DNA from: Deltaproteobacteria bacterium
GTDB taxonomy: Bacteria > Desulfobacterota > Binatia > UBA1149 > SPBQ01
NCBI GenBank assembly: GCA_029262375.1
Contig: JAJCZM010000058.1
Location: forward strand, 1 to 64,000
Length of the DNA: 64,000 bases
Reading direction: 5' to 3'
Shown here in pieces: positions 36,921 through 45,828 of this stretch. The position numbers were made by a program, and so were the translations under genes. Each line of letters starts with the position of its first letter. Positions within the stretch are counted from its first letter, which is position 1. The notes under the pieces are model-generated. The model did no database searches. It saw only the letters and a list, made by a program, of their open reading frames with translations, and was not told where the DNA came from.

Positions 36921-38075
36921 CTAGTCAGCGCCCAGTTCGAACCTCGGCGATGTCTGATAGCGCGCGGTGTGATGGTCGGCATCGCCGAACAGTCCTTGCA
37001 GCACCCGCACGCGCTTGAAGAACAGTCCGGTGTCCTGCTCGTCTGTAATAGCGATGCCGCCGAATAGCTGCACGGCGTTCTCTTGAACGAACCAGCCGCC
37101 CCTCGTCAGTTGGGTCTTGGCCACTGAGATTTCAGCACGGCGCGTATCTACGTCGTCACTGTCTGCACTGATTGCGGCCACGTACATCGTTCCTCGGCAC
37201 AGTTGCACCTCGGCAAACATATCGGCTGCGCGGTGCTGCAGCGCTTGGAACGTTCCGATCGCGCGACCGAACTGCTTACGTTCTTTGAGATACTCGACGG
37301 TTCGATCGAGCAATTCCCCTAGACAGCCTTGCGCTTCGGCGCACGCGGCCGCTGCGCCGCGATCGATCGCCCATTCCAAGTGCGAAAGCGCCGCCCCTTC
37401 TTCACCGAGCAAGCTCTCGGCAGGAACCTCGACGCCTTCGAGTTTGAGAAGCCCCGCCGACTGACCGTCCATGCAGGGCACGCGCACACGAGACAGGCCT
37501 TTCGTGCCGTTCTCGACGAGAAACAGCGACAGTCCGTCTTCGTCGCGTCGCCCGCCCGACGTGCGTGCGACGACGACATACGCATCGGCGCTGTGACCGT
37601 TGAGCACCCACACCTTCTCGCCGCTGATGGTGTAGCCGCCAGCGCTCTTCTCAGCCTTGGTGGCGCAATCGAAGAGATCGTAGCGGCTCTGTGTCTCCGC
37701 GTACGCAAGCGCGAGCGTCGTCTCACCGGCAATCATCGGCGCCAGGACGCGCTCTATCTGCTCGGGCGTTCCCAGTCGCGAAACCAAACCGCCGGCCAAA
37801 ACGACCGACGCGATGAAGGGCTCGGGAACGAGCGTTCGGCCGAGTTGTTCCAAGATTAGCGCCACGTCGACGAACGATCCGCCGAATCCGCCCTGCTCCT
37901 CAGGAAAGGCAACGCCAAGCCATCCGTACTCGCCCATGGTCTGCCAGGCTTTCGCCTCCCAACCCGTTTCCGTGTCGCGCAGCTTGCGGAAACGCTCGAC
38001 CGGCGAGTCGTTCTCGACGTACTTCGACACGGCGTCGACAATCATTTGTTGTTCATCTGTAAGATCGAAATTCAT
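36921..38075 (-). CDS. Acyl-CoA dehydrogenase subunit (ACAD-like, with FAD-binding half)
   Basis: 384 aa from the ATG at 38075. It has the ACAD fold: N-domain (YGWLGVAFPEEQGGFGGSF), beta domain (ALAYAET, VWVLNGHSADAYVVVART), C-domain with ERKQFGRAIGTFQALQH. It oxidises an acyl-CoA to the 2-enoyl-CoA. The next gene (28 bp upstream in the transcript) is a second ACAD with a different set of motifs, a layout typical of alpha2beta2 heteromeric ACADs such as ChsE1-ChsE2 of cholesterol side-chain degradation. Confidence 0.8.
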   Translation of the reverse strand: MNFDLTDEQQMIVDAVSKYVENDSPVERFRKLRDTETGWEAKAWQTMGEYGWLGVAFPEEQGGFGGSFVDVALILEQLGRTLVPEPFIASVVLAGGLVSRLGTPEQIERVLAPMIAGETTLALAYAETQSRYDLFDCATKAEKSAGGYTISGEKVWVLNGHSADAYVVVARTSGGRRDEDGLSLFLVENGTKGLSRVRVPCMDGQSAGLLKLEGVEVPAESLLGEEGAALSHLEWAIDRGAAAACAEAQGCLGELLDRTVEYLKERKQFGRAIGTFQALQHRAADMFAEVQLCRGTMYVAAISADSDDVDTRRAEISVAKTQLTRGGWFVQENAVQLFGGIAITDEQDTGLFFKRVRVLQGLFGDADHHTARYQTSPRFELGAD

Positions 38076-38103
38076 TCTATTATCCCAGTTCGGCCCGAAC
38101 CGC

Positions 38104-39291
38104 TCAGCTCGACGGAAGGCCGAGGATGGCCTTCGAAATGATGTTCTTCTGAATCTCGTTGGAGCCGCCGTAGATCGTAGACGCTCGGAGATAGTTGAAT
38201 TCGGAGGCGATCGATTGCTGGTACACCGGCAACGCGTCCGATGGAGAATCAATCCAGCCCAACGCGTTGTGGCCAAGCGCGTCCATCGCCAGCTCGGTCA
38301 CTTCTTGGTAAAGCTCCGTGCCGACGATCTTCAGAATGGAACTTTCCGGGCCGGGAGCATGGCCGACTTGTGCGTCGGCCAACGTACGAAGGTTGGCGAT
38401 GCCCACCACACGCTGACGAATCTCGAGTTCGGCAACGCGTTGACGGAAACGCGGATCGTCCCACAACGTACCCTCGCCCGCCGGCGTATCGCGCGCGATG
38501 CGCTTGATCATCATCAGCCAGCGATATGACTCGGCAACTCCGCCGATCGTCGTGCGCTCATGACCAAGCAGTGCCTTCGCCATGGTCCAGCCCTCGTTCT
38601 CGGGACCGACGCGGTTTTCTTGAGGCACGCGCGCGTTGTCGAACCAGGTTTCCGAGAACGCCATCGTTCCTCCGGTCGTCATGAACGGTTTGACGTCGAT
38701 GCCGGGCGTGTTGTGGATGTCGGCCAACAAAAACGAAATGCCCGCCTGAGGTTTGCCCTCGGTGCTGGTACGCGCGAGCACGAAGATCCAATCGGCGTAT
38801 TGCGCATGCGTCGTCCAGGTTTTCTGACCGTTGAGAACGTAGTCGTCACCTTCCTTGTCGGCACTGAGTCGGAGGCTCGCGAGATCGGAGCCGGCGTTCG
38901 GCTCGGAGTAGCCCTGGCACCACACTTCTTCCCCGGACAGAATCTTCGGAAGAAAGCGCTTCTTCTGATCGTCGTTGCCGAACTGAATCAGCAGCGGCCC
39001 GACCATGCTCAATCCGAACGGCGAAAGACTCGGGGCGTTCGCGCGGACGAGTTCTTCACTGAAGATGTGGCGCTGGGCGACATCCCAGCCGGTTCCACCC
39101 ACTTCCTCGGGCCAGTTCGGTGCAACCCAGCCCTTCGAGTGGAGTACCTTGTGCCACTCCATGATTTCTTCATGTTCGAAGTTCCCACCGTTGTCGGCCT
39201 TCTCTTTGATGTGGGCAGGCATGGCCGATTGGATCCATGCGCGGACCTCGTCTCGGAAGGCGAGCTGCTCGGGCGAGTATTGCATATCCAT
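38104..39291 (-). CDS. Acyl-CoA dehydrogenase subunit (partner)
   Basis: 395 aa from the ATG at 39291, AGGAG 9 nt upstream. The N-domain has WPEEVGGTGWDVAQRHIFSEE and the beta domain has YSEPNAGSDLASL and WTTHAQYADWIFVLART. The C-terminal end has RASTIYGGSNEIQKNIISK, the nucleotide-binding signature absent from the adjacent subunit. It probably pairs with the gene at 36921-38075 so that each subunit contributes part of the FAD site. It is divergent from the enoyl-CoA hydratase at 39522. Confidence 0.8.
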   Translation of the reverse strand: MDMQYSPEQLAFRDEVRAWIQSAMPAHIKEKADNGGNFEHEEIMEWHKVLHSKGWVAPNWPEEVGGTGWDVAQRHIFSEELVRANAPSLSPFGLSMVGPLLIQFGNDDQKKRFLPKILSGEEVWCQGYSEPNAGSDLASLRLSADKEGDDYVLNGQKTWTTHAQYADWIFVLARTSTEGKPQAGISFLLADIHNTPGIDVKPFMTTGGTMAFSETWFDNARVPQENRVGPENEGWTMAKALLGHERTTIGGVAESYRWLMMIKRIARDTPAGEGTLWDDPRFRQRVAELEIRQRVVGIANLRTLADAQVGHAPGPESSILKIVGTELYQEVTELAMDALGHNALGWIDSPSDALPVYQQSIASEFNYLRASTIYGGSNEIQKNIISKAILGLPSS

Positions 39292-39521
39292 AGTGCTGGA
39301 CTCCTGGGGGCATGTAGGCGTGTGGGCATGTCGGCTCTCGCCAGACAGGATCGAGCCGAGTTACTGACCGGAAATTGCTAACGCAGCGGCCCGGGTATTG
39401 CCAATGTTGGTCCGCGTCTAGAGCCCCGACAACTCCTTGCCAACCGAAGCCTCGCAGGGCATACCTCCGGACCATATGCGCGCAACGGACGCCGCGAGAA
39501 TTCCCGACATGGAGAGAAGAA

Positions 39522-40286
39522 ATGGCCGATGAAGTCCTGACTAGCCAAGACAACGGTATACTCGTCATCACGCTCAACCGCCCGAAAGCGAGGAACGCCG
39601 CCAATCGCGCGTTGGCAGAAGGCGTAGCCGCCGCTATCGACGAGCTCGACGGCAACGAGGACCTCCGCGTCGCCATCCTGACGGGCGCCGGCGGAACGTT
39701 TTGCTCGGGAATGGACCTCAAGGCGTTCGTAACCGGCGAGATGCCGCATATCGCCGGTCGCGGTTTCGCAGGCCTGACCGAGAGCAGCCCGCGCAAGCCG
39801 TTGATTGCCGCCGTCGAAGGGTACGCGCTCGCGGGCGGCCTCGAGTTGGCCATCTCCTGCGACATGATCGTCGCCGCCGATGACGCGAAATTCGGGATTC
39901 CGGAAGTAAAACGCGGCCTGGCCGCTGCAGCCGGCGGTCTCATGAAGCTGCCACGACAAGTACCCCCACGTATCGCCATGGAACTCGCGCTGACCGGCGA
40001 CTTCATCGATGCGCAGCGCGCGCTCGAGATCGGATTGATCAACAAGGTCGTGCCCAGCGGCTCCGCGCTCGATGGGGCCAAAGAGCTCGCGTCGCGCATC
40101 GCCGCCAACGGGCCCATGGCCGTCGCCGCGAGTAAGGCTGTATTGCTGCAACAGCAGGATTGGAACACGTCGGAAATGTTCAAGAAGCAGGGCGACATCG
40201 TCAACGCCGTCTTCACCAGCGAGGACGCCATCGAAGGAGCAACGGCGTTCGCCGAGAAGCGCGCGCCGAACTGGAAGGGCAAATAG
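39522..40286 (+). CDS. Enoyl-CoA hydratase/isomerase (crotonase family)
   Basis: 254 aa from the ATG at 39522, GGAGAGAAGAA before it. It has crotonase-fold motifs: ITLNRPKARNAAN at about 17, the oxyanion-hole segments GTFCSGMDL and KPLIAAVEGYALAGGLELAISCD. One of the two catalytic Glu positions of hydratases is not clearly present, so isomerase or another crotonase chemistry is possible. The stop codon is inside a tandem repeat (40275-40330). Confidence 0.85.
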   Translation: MADEVLTSQDNGILVITLNRPKARNAANRALAEGVAAAIDELDGNEDLRVAILTGAGGTFCSGMDLKAFVTGEMPHIAGRGFAGLTESSPRKPLIAAVEGYALAGGLELAISCDMIVAADDAKFGIPEVKRGLAAAAGGLMKLPRQVPPRIAMELALTGDFIDAQRALEIGLINKVVPSGSALDGAKELASRIAANGPMAVAASKAVLLQQQDWNTSEMFKKQGDIVNAVFTSEDAIEGATAFAEKRAPNWKGK

Positions 40287-40330
40287 CCCTTCCTGCCTGA
40301 TCGCAAGGGCAAATAGCCCTTCCTATCTCA
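40275..40330. repeat. 30-bp tandem repeat with hairpin at the hydratase stop codon
   Basis: AAGGGCAAATAGCCCTTCCT occurs at 40275-40294 and again at 40305-40324, a 30-bp period. Each unit holds a 6-bp stem (AAGGGC/GCCCTT) with an AAATA loop that includes the TAG stop of the gene in the first copy. It fits a duplicated terminator hairpin. Confidence 0.8.
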
Positions 40331-40342
40331 TTGCTTCTACAG

Positions 40343-40789
40343 CTAGAGGTTCATGAAGTCGGGCGTATTGAACGTCCAACTCTTCACTTCCGAGCGACGG
40401 TAGATACGCCAGCCTGCGTCGGTGCGCCGATACTCGTCTACGTACCACAGCCCTAGGAAGAACAGATGGGTGGTGCCGTCGGGCATGCCCAACTGCTGCG
40501 GGTTCAGGCACATCACCCTGCCCTCGCCGGTATCGCCATCAACGGTAATCTGAACGTTCGCGTTCAGGTGCTGGGTGTTGGGGAACAACGGCAACGCCTT
40601 TTTCAAGAAGTCGATGGTTTCCTCGCGGTTCCCCACCGAACCGCCGAAGGCGCTGTAGTCGACGTGCGCGTCTTCGTGAAAAACGTCGTTGAGTTCATCG
40701 AAACGTTTCTGATCAATGACGTCGGCGTAGCGATAGAGAAGGTCCTGAATTTCCATTCGGTCCGATATTTCTTGCAGCGTGAGTGCCAT
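40343..40789 (-). CDS. SnoaL-like (NTF2-fold) protein
   Basis: 148 aa from the ATG at 40789. It has the NTF2-like cone fold: EISDRMEIQDLLYRYADVID at the N-terminus, FHEDAHVDYSAFGG, and the C-terminal strands LWYVDEYRRTDAGWRIYRR. Members include ring cyclases, dehydratases and hydroxylase accessories. Residues usable as acid/base (Asp, His, Tyr) are present, but the reaction is unknown. It is divergent from the dehydrogenase gene at 40879. Confidence 0.75.
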   Translation of the reverse strand: MALTLQEISDRMEIQDLLYRYADVIDQKRFDELNDVFHEDAHVDYSAFGGSVGNREETIDFLKKALPLFPNTQHLNANVQITVDGDTGEGRVMCLNPQQLGMPDGTTHLFFLGLWYVDEYRRTDAGWRIYRRSEVKSWTFNTPDFMNL

Positions 40790-40878
40790 GGCGGCACGGT
40801 AGTCGAGCGCCAGGCTGCAGGCAAGATCTCGCGGCCCGGCCACGGGCGCGCATCGGAGAGAATCGAAAAGGAGATGTC

Positions 40879-41742
40879 GTGACCATTCGCTGTGGATTCA
40901 TCGGACTCGGAAATCAAGGCAAGCCCATCGCCGCGCATCTTGCGCCCGCCGGTTTCGAAACCACGGTCTATGATCTTGCGCCCGATCCGATCGCGGAACT
41001 CGTCGCCGGCGGAGCGAAGGCTGCCGACACTCCGCGTGCGGTCGGGGAAGCGGCGGACGTGGTGGGGATCTGCGTTCCCGAGGACGATCACGTACGCGCG
41101 GTGGTCTTCGGCGGCGACGGTCTATTGGCCGGCATGTCGGGCGGCGTGATCCTGATTCACAGCACGGTGATGCCGGAGACCGTAGCTGCGGTGCATGACG
41201 CAGCCGCTGCGAAGAACGTCGCCGTCCTCGATGCATGCGTGACCGGCGGCGCGATGCGCGCGGCCATGAAGCAGATCACGTACATGATCGGTGGTCCCGC
41301 CGAAGCGTTGGAAACGGCACGCCCCTACCTGGAAGCCACTACCGAGGTTGCACTGATTCATGCCGGCGTCCTCGGCAACGGCGCCAAGCTGAAGCTCTGC
41401 ATCAATCTGATTACCTATATTCAATGGGCCGCCGCCTACGAGTCGATGGCTCTGGCCCGCGCGATTGGGCTTCCGCAAGAGATTCTCGAACAGGCCGGCC
41501 ATTCGAACGGTCAGATCACAGAATTGATGACCAACTTTCTCGCGACGCACAAAGTTCCCGACGAAACCGTCAACGACGTGGGCTACCAAGATCTGATGCG
41601 CGGTTACATGAAGATCGCCGAGAAGGATCTCGCCTGGGCACTCGAATTGGCGCGCAAGTCCGACGTTTCACTCCCCGTGGGGTCGTTGGTCTCGCAATCG
41701 ATGGCGCGGATCTACAACGTGAACGATCCCAAACGTCGCTGA
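40879..41742 (+). CDS. 3-hydroxyisobutyrate-dehydrogenase-like oxidoreductase
   Basis: 287 aa from the GTG at 40879, AAGGAG 6 nt upstream. The NAD(P) motif GFIGLGNQGKPIAAHL is at the start. The substrate-binding DACVTGGAMRAAMK and the catalytic Lys in GNGAKLKLCINL match beta-hydroxyacid dehydrogenases. It oxidises a beta-hydroxyacid or reduces a semialdehyde. It is convergent with the unknown gene at 41745 (2 bp apart). Confidence 0.85.
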   Translation: MTIRCGFIGLGNQGKPIAAHLAPAGFETTVYDLAPDPIAELVAGGAKAADTPRAVGEAADVVGICVPEDDHVRAVVFGGDGLLAGMSGGVILIHSTVMPETVAAVHDAAAAKNVAVLDACVTGGAMRAAMKQITYMIGGPAEALETARPYLEATTEVALIHAGVLGNGAKLKLCINLITYIQWAAAYESMALARAIGLPQEILEQAGHSNGQITELMTNFLATHKVPDETVNDVGYQDLMRGYMKIAEKDLAWALELARKSDVSLPVGSLVSQSMARIYNVNDPKRR

Positions 41743-41744
41743 GG

Positions 41745-43043
41745 CTACATACGTAGCGGGCGGCGGCGCACGAACGGGAACTCGGCGCCACGGCTGATGC
41801 GCACGAGCGCGAGTTCGGGTGGGTCCGGCTGCGCTGCACTGGCAGGATCGATCTCGACCTCCCATGCGAATCGCTCGTCGCCACAAGGCGCGACCGCGCG
41901 GCACGTCGCAAACGGATTGACGGCGCCGGCAACGGCATCGAACGCCGGCGGCACACCGCCATCGACGGCCGCGAACCAGGAGTAGCAATCCCCCTCTTCG
42001 AGCGCGGCGCAATCGCCGAGCGAGAGGCGCACATTGCCGGTGGCAGACAACGAGACCCGCCAATCGATGTACGTCCGCGGCATGAAATGCGGATGCATTT
42101 GGAAGACCTTCGCGATCGCATCGACGCCGTTACCGCCGATATCGAGCGCCTTCTTCAACCGGTGAGCGCCGACCGCCGCGCTTCCAACCCATTGGCGCGC
42201 TCCTATTGCGACGGCAACCTCGTCACCGAAACGATCGGCGATACAACGCAAGTATGCGCGCACCAGCAGATGCGCCTGCACGGCAGCCTCTTGCCCGATC
42301 AACACGAGCGCCCGATGGTTGAGATCTTCAAATTGAAATCCGGCGTCGAATGGACCGGAATAGTCGGGCCAACCACCGTCGACGTCGGCGTCGTCTGGTG
42401 GCAGGTCGATCGGGATCGACGCCAGCTTTGACGCAGCATTCAGATCCAGGTTCGCGTGCTGTTCGTAGGGCGTGCTGTGCTCGTCGATGAAGACTTTCCA
42501 GCGACAATGCGGTGTTCGTCCTGCAGGAATGCGCGGAGGTCGGTGGATCGGCCGCATCTTCATGCATGGGTGTGTAGCGGCCGCGGTCGCATCGAACGTC
42601 GGATCCTCGATCTCGTGGCACATCATGCGCACTTGCTTCTCGCCGAAGGGCTCGACGTCGAGCAGCGCGCCACAGTGCGCCAACCAGAACTCACCGTAGT
42701 CGGGCCGATCGAGGCGAAACTGAAAATCCATGAACTGCGGCGGCGCGCCGATATCGAGCTGAATGTTCTTGAAGACGGTGCCGACCTCGTCGCCCTCGAA
42801 CCCCAGCGCTCGCTGCATACGCACCGAATAGATCGGGCTTGCCCCCATCCATTCTTCGATCGAAAACTGCACGTAGGACTCGTTCCCGAATCGTTCCATC
42901 ACCAGCGGCAATCCGACGCGGTCGATGAGATGGCCAAGCAAGAAATACTCGCGCCCCAAATCGGCCAACGCCTGCCGCGAGAAACGCACGGGCGTGAGAC
43001 CGGCCTCGAAGGCTCCGGAGTACGAATCGAGTAGCGGCTTCAT
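41745..43043 (-). CDS. Protein of unknown function (432 aa)
   Basis: 432 aa from the ATG at 43043 (GAGG about 9 nt upstream). I do not recognise the family. The N-terminal part (FSRQALADLGREYFLLGHLI, MERFGNESYVQFSIEEWMGA) is helical. The centre has clustered His/Cys (FWLAHCGALLDVEP, MMCHEIEDPTFDA, HPCMKMRPIHRPPRIP) that could bind a metal. The end is beta-rich with MPRTYIDWRVSLSATGNVRL. No signal peptide. It lies between a hydroxyacid dehydrogenase and the carboxylase unit, so a role in acyl or acid metabolism is possible but not shown. Confidence 0.6.
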   Translation of the reverse strand: MKPLLDSYSGAFEAGLTPVRFSRQALADLGREYFLLGHLIDRVGLPLVMERFGNESYVQFSIEEWMGASPIYSVRMQRALGFEGDEVGTVFKNIQLDIGAPPQFMDFQFRLDRPDYGEFWLAHCGALLDVEPFGEKQVRMMCHEIEDPTFDATAAATHPCMKMRPIHRPPRIPAGRTPHCRWKVFIDEHSTPYEQHANLDLNAASKLASIPIDLPPDDADVDGGWPDYSGPFDAGFQFEDLNHRALVLIGQEAAVQAHLLVRAYLRCIADRFGDEVAVAIGARQWVGSAAVGAHRLKKALDIGGNGVDAIAKVFQMHPHFMPRTYIDWRVSLSATGNVRLSLGDCAALEEGDCYSWFAAVDGGVPPAFDAVAGAVNPFATCRAVAPCGDERFAWEVEIDPASAAQPDPPELALVRISRGAEFPFVRRRPLRM

Positions 43044-43270
43044 ACGCCGGCCCTCGCTTCGCCATTTCCGCTTCCATTTGTCGCGCCTCGGCTGATACTC
43101 ACCTCGCACGTTGTAACGCTTGGCCGCAGCCAGTCCACCGGTGCGGTGGGCAGTGCAATTTTGGGGATCGTGACGCCGCACTGCGCGGCGCGGCCGGGCG
43201 CGCCCTGGAAAGCGGGGCGAAGAGCGCGAAATTCCTGCCGAATCGCTTTTGGCGGCAGCCCGTCACGTAT

Positions 43271-43510
43271 ATGAACTTCCTGATGGATCCTCGTCCAGAC
43301 GCAGCCCAGCGAGCCCAGGCAAGCGCCCAGCGATCAAAAAAGAAGGTCGCCGCCGCCCTCGCGGCAGTCGAAATCCTCCTACGCGAGGAGGCGCAGGCAT
43401 CCGCAAGCAGAATCGCGCGGCCCAGCGCCGCGTCCTCGCAGTGGGGCCTCGCGGGTCGGCTGGCACTGATGAACGGACGAATGGCGGGCGGGCTCGCAGG
43501 CCGCCGCTAA
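43271..43510 (+). CDS. Small Ala/Gln-rich protein upstream of the carboxylase (79 aa)
   Basis: 79 aa, ATG at 43271, no strong ribosome binding site. The pattern AAALAAVEILLREE, Ala/Ser-rich linker, then WGLAGRLALMNGRM resembles small proteins I have seen next to biotin carboxyltransferase genes, where a helix is followed by a linker and a W..AGR..M end. It has no membrane helix, unlike OadG. It is 80 bp before the transcarboxylase-type gene. An accessory subunit is inferred only. Confidence 0.45.
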   Translation: MNFLMDPRPDAAQRAQASAQRSKKKVAAALAAVEILLREEAQASASRIARPSAASSQWGLAGRLALMNGRMAGGLAGRR

Positions 43511-43590
43511 CGCGGGATACACGGAACGCGCGAGAACGAGCACGCGCAAGAACGCGATAAGCACAGAAGCACAGGGTTCGGGAGAAGTAC

Positions 43591-45666
43591 GTGGCAACTA
43601 GGAAGCCAAGCAAGAAGAAGACGACGAAGAAGGCAGCCGCCAAGAAAGCGAACGGCAAGTCGCCCGCCAAAAAGGCGAGCAAGAAGCCGAGCAAGCAGGC
43701 GAGTAAGAAGAAAGCCTCCAAGTCGCGCGTACAAGTGAAGTCGTCGCCCGCTCGTCAGAAGGCCGCTTCCAAGAAAGTAAAGGCCAATCCCGTCGGGATC
43801 ATGGATACGACGCTCCGCGACGGCCATCAGTGCTTGCTGGCGACGCGTATGCGAATGGAAGACATGCTCCCGATCGTCGAACGGCTCGACAACGCGGGCT
43901 TCGCCGCGCTCGAGGTTTGGGGCGGAGCGACATTCGACGCCACGCACAGATTTCTTGCCGAAGACCCGTGGGAACGACTCGCTACGTTCAAGCGCCTGAC
44001 CAAAACTCCTCTGCAGATGTTGCTGCGCGGCCAGAACCTGGTCGGCTACCGACACTATGCCGACGACGTCGTCGAAGCGTTCTGCGAGAAGGCAGCCGAA
44101 ACCGGCATGGATCGATTCCGCGTCTTCGATGCGCTCAACGACGAGCGCAACATGGTGACAAGCTTCCGGGCCCTGAAGAAGACCGGCAAGCACATCCAGG
44201 GCACGGTCTGTTACACGGTAACCGAGCGACGCCTGGGCGGACCGATCTACACGATCGACTACTACGTCAACAAGGCCAAGATCATCGAAGACATGGGCGC
44301 GGACTCTCTGTGTCTCAAAGACATGGCAGGTCTGTTGGCACCTCTCGATGCGTTCGAGCTGATTACGGCACTCAAGGACGCGATCTCGATTCCCATCCAG
44401 CTGCACACGCACTACACTTCGGGATTCGCTTCGATGACCTGCCTCAAAGCCATCGAAGCAGGTGTCGATATCATCGACTGTGCCTTGGCGCCGTTGGCGC
44501 TGCGCACCGGTCAACCGGCCGTCGAGCCGATGATCGTCACCCTCGAGGGCAGCGAACGCGCCACGGGTATCGACCTAGAGCCGCTCATCGAATGCTCCAA
44601 ACACCTGGAATCGATCGCCCCGAAGTACCGCGACTTCCTCGACACGAGCCGAATGGCAACCATCGACGCCGAGGTGCTCGTGCACCAGATTCCGGGCGGC
44701 ATGATGTCTAATCTGGTTTCTCAGCTGAAGCAGGCGGGCGCGATGGATCGCCTCTCGGAAGTCACCGCCGAATTGCCGCGTACGCGCGCTGACCTCGGCT
44801 ATCCGCCGTTGGTCACGCCGTCGTCTCAGATCATCGGAACGCAGGCGGTCATGAACGTGCTGTTCGGTCGCTACGAGCGTGTTACCGAGCAGGTGAAAGA
44901 CTACGTCGCCGGCTTGTACGGTCGCCCGCCGGCGAAGATGAAGCCCGAAGTCGTCAAGAAATGTCTGGTCGGCCACAAGATGAGCAAGCCGACGACGAAG
45001 CGACCGGCCGATCTGTTAGAGCCGGAAATGGAAAAGGCTGCGGCCGAGATCGCCGACATCACGAGCGATCCCTGCGACATCCTGACCTACGCCATCTATC
45101 CGACAACCGGCCGTAGATTCCTCAGCTGGAAGTACGGCAAGGAACCGATTCCCGCCGAGCTGTCGGGCAAGACGCTAGAAGAAGCGCAGCGCGAAGAAGA
45201 ACTCGTCGAGAAGGCGCGTGCTGGAGAACTGATCGAGAGGCCTTCGAAGGACACCCCCGAGAAAACCGCGAACGCGCGAACGTTCAACGTCTTCGTCGAT
45301 GGCGAGTACTTCGCCGTAGACGTCGACCCGACGGGTGCCAGTGCCATGATCGCCAGCGCACCGGCTCCAGTTGCCGCGGCAGCGGCGCCGGCTGCAGTCG
45401 CTGCACCCGCTGCAGTAGCAGCGCCGGCACCGGCACCCGCTAGCTCGGCAGCCGCCGGCGCCATCGTCGCACCGATGCCCGGGCTCATCATCGAGTACAG
45501 CGTGAAGGTGGGCGACACCGTCAAGGTCGGTGATGTGCTGCTCATTCTCGAAGCGATGAAGATGGGCAATGAGATCAACGCCGACCGTGCCGGCACGGTG
45601 AAGTCGATCGACTCGGGCCCCGGCAAAGAAGTCGCTAAGGGAGCGGTGTTACTCGTCATCGAGTAG
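43591..45666 (+). CDS. OadA-type carboxyltransferase with biotin domain and histone-H1-like tail
   Basis: 691 aa from the GTG at 43591 (GGAGAAGTAC before it). Residues 1-64 are Lys/Ala/Ser-rich with 23 lysines, like histone H1 C-terminal tails. The carboxyltransferase domain follows: DTTLRDGHQCLLATRM at 72-87, the carbamylated-Lys region SLCLKDMAGLL, and the metal-binding LHTHYTSGFASM. A conserved pyruvate carboxylase-type C-terminal domain comes next, then an Ala/Pro-rich linker and a biotinyl domain with the biotin Lys at 657 in EAMKMGN. It would move carboxyl groups between oxaloacetate, pyruvate or methylmalonyl-CoA and biotin. No OadB/OadG genes are in view, so decarboxylation driven by sodium export is not supported here. 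Confidence 0.85.
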   Translation: MATRKPSKKKTTKKAAAKKANGKSPAKKASKKPSKQASKKKASKSRVQVKSSPARQKAASKKVKANPVGIMDTTLRDGHQCLLATRMRMEDMLPIVERLDNAGFAALEVWGGATFDATHRFLAEDPWERLATFKRLTKTPLQMLLRGQNLVGYRHYADDVVEAFCEKAAETGMDRFRVFDALNDERNMVTSFRALKKTGKHIQGTVCYTVTERRLGGPIYTIDYYVNKAKIIEDMGADSLCLKDMAGLLAPLDAFELITALKDAISIPIQLHTHYTSGFASMTCLKAIEAGVDIIDCALAPLALRTGQPAVEPMIVTLEGSERATGIDLEPLIECSKHLESIAPKYRDFLDTSRMATIDAEVLVHQIPGGMMSNLVSQLKQAGAMDRLSEVTAELPRTRADLGYPPLVTPSSQIIGTQAVMNVLFGRYERVTEQVKDYVAGLYGRPPAKMKPEVVKKCLVGHKMSKPTTKRPADLLEPEMEKAAAEIADITSDPCDILTYAIYPTTGRRFLSWKYGKEPIPAELSGKTLEEAQREEELVEKARAGELIERPSKDTPEKTANARTFNVFVDGEYFAVDVDPTGASAMIASAPAPVAAAAAPAAVAAPAAVAAPAPAPASSAAAGAIVAPMPGLIIEYSVKVGDTVKVGDVLLILEAMKMGNEINADRAGTVKSIDSGPGKEVAKGAVLLVIE

Positions 45667-45828
45667 CACCGCTTCCACGCTACCCCGCTCGTGGACGGAC
45701 CGATCGTGCCCTCGTCGCCGACGTCCGCCCATCACGAGAACGTAAACGGGCCGTCGCTGCTGCGCGTGCCGGACTGGATCGGCAACCCGCGCGCGACCTA
45801 CTATCGCTAGTACGCCGACCACGAATGA
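45667..45828 (+). pseudogene. Relic of an NGPSLxRVPDW-type (GH43-like) protein
   Basis: In frame from 45667 the DNA encodes LVDGPIVPSS, ENVNGPSLLRVPDWIGNPRA and TYY, then a TAG at 45808, then YADHE and a TGA that overlaps the next gene start. I recall intact relatives (uncharacterised GH43-like five-bladed propellers) reading NGPSLIRVPDW...YYLYFADHKG at this spot, so both stops and the missing bases look like decay. The frame continues directly from the carboxylase stop codon without its own start. Low to moderate confidence. Confidence 0.45.

Noticed and set aside
39170-40312. Long open frame on the minus strand opposite the enoyl-CoA hydratase
   Set aside because: The plus-strand crotonase motifs and ribosome site are convincing; the reverse frame is Ser/Arg-rich without family features.
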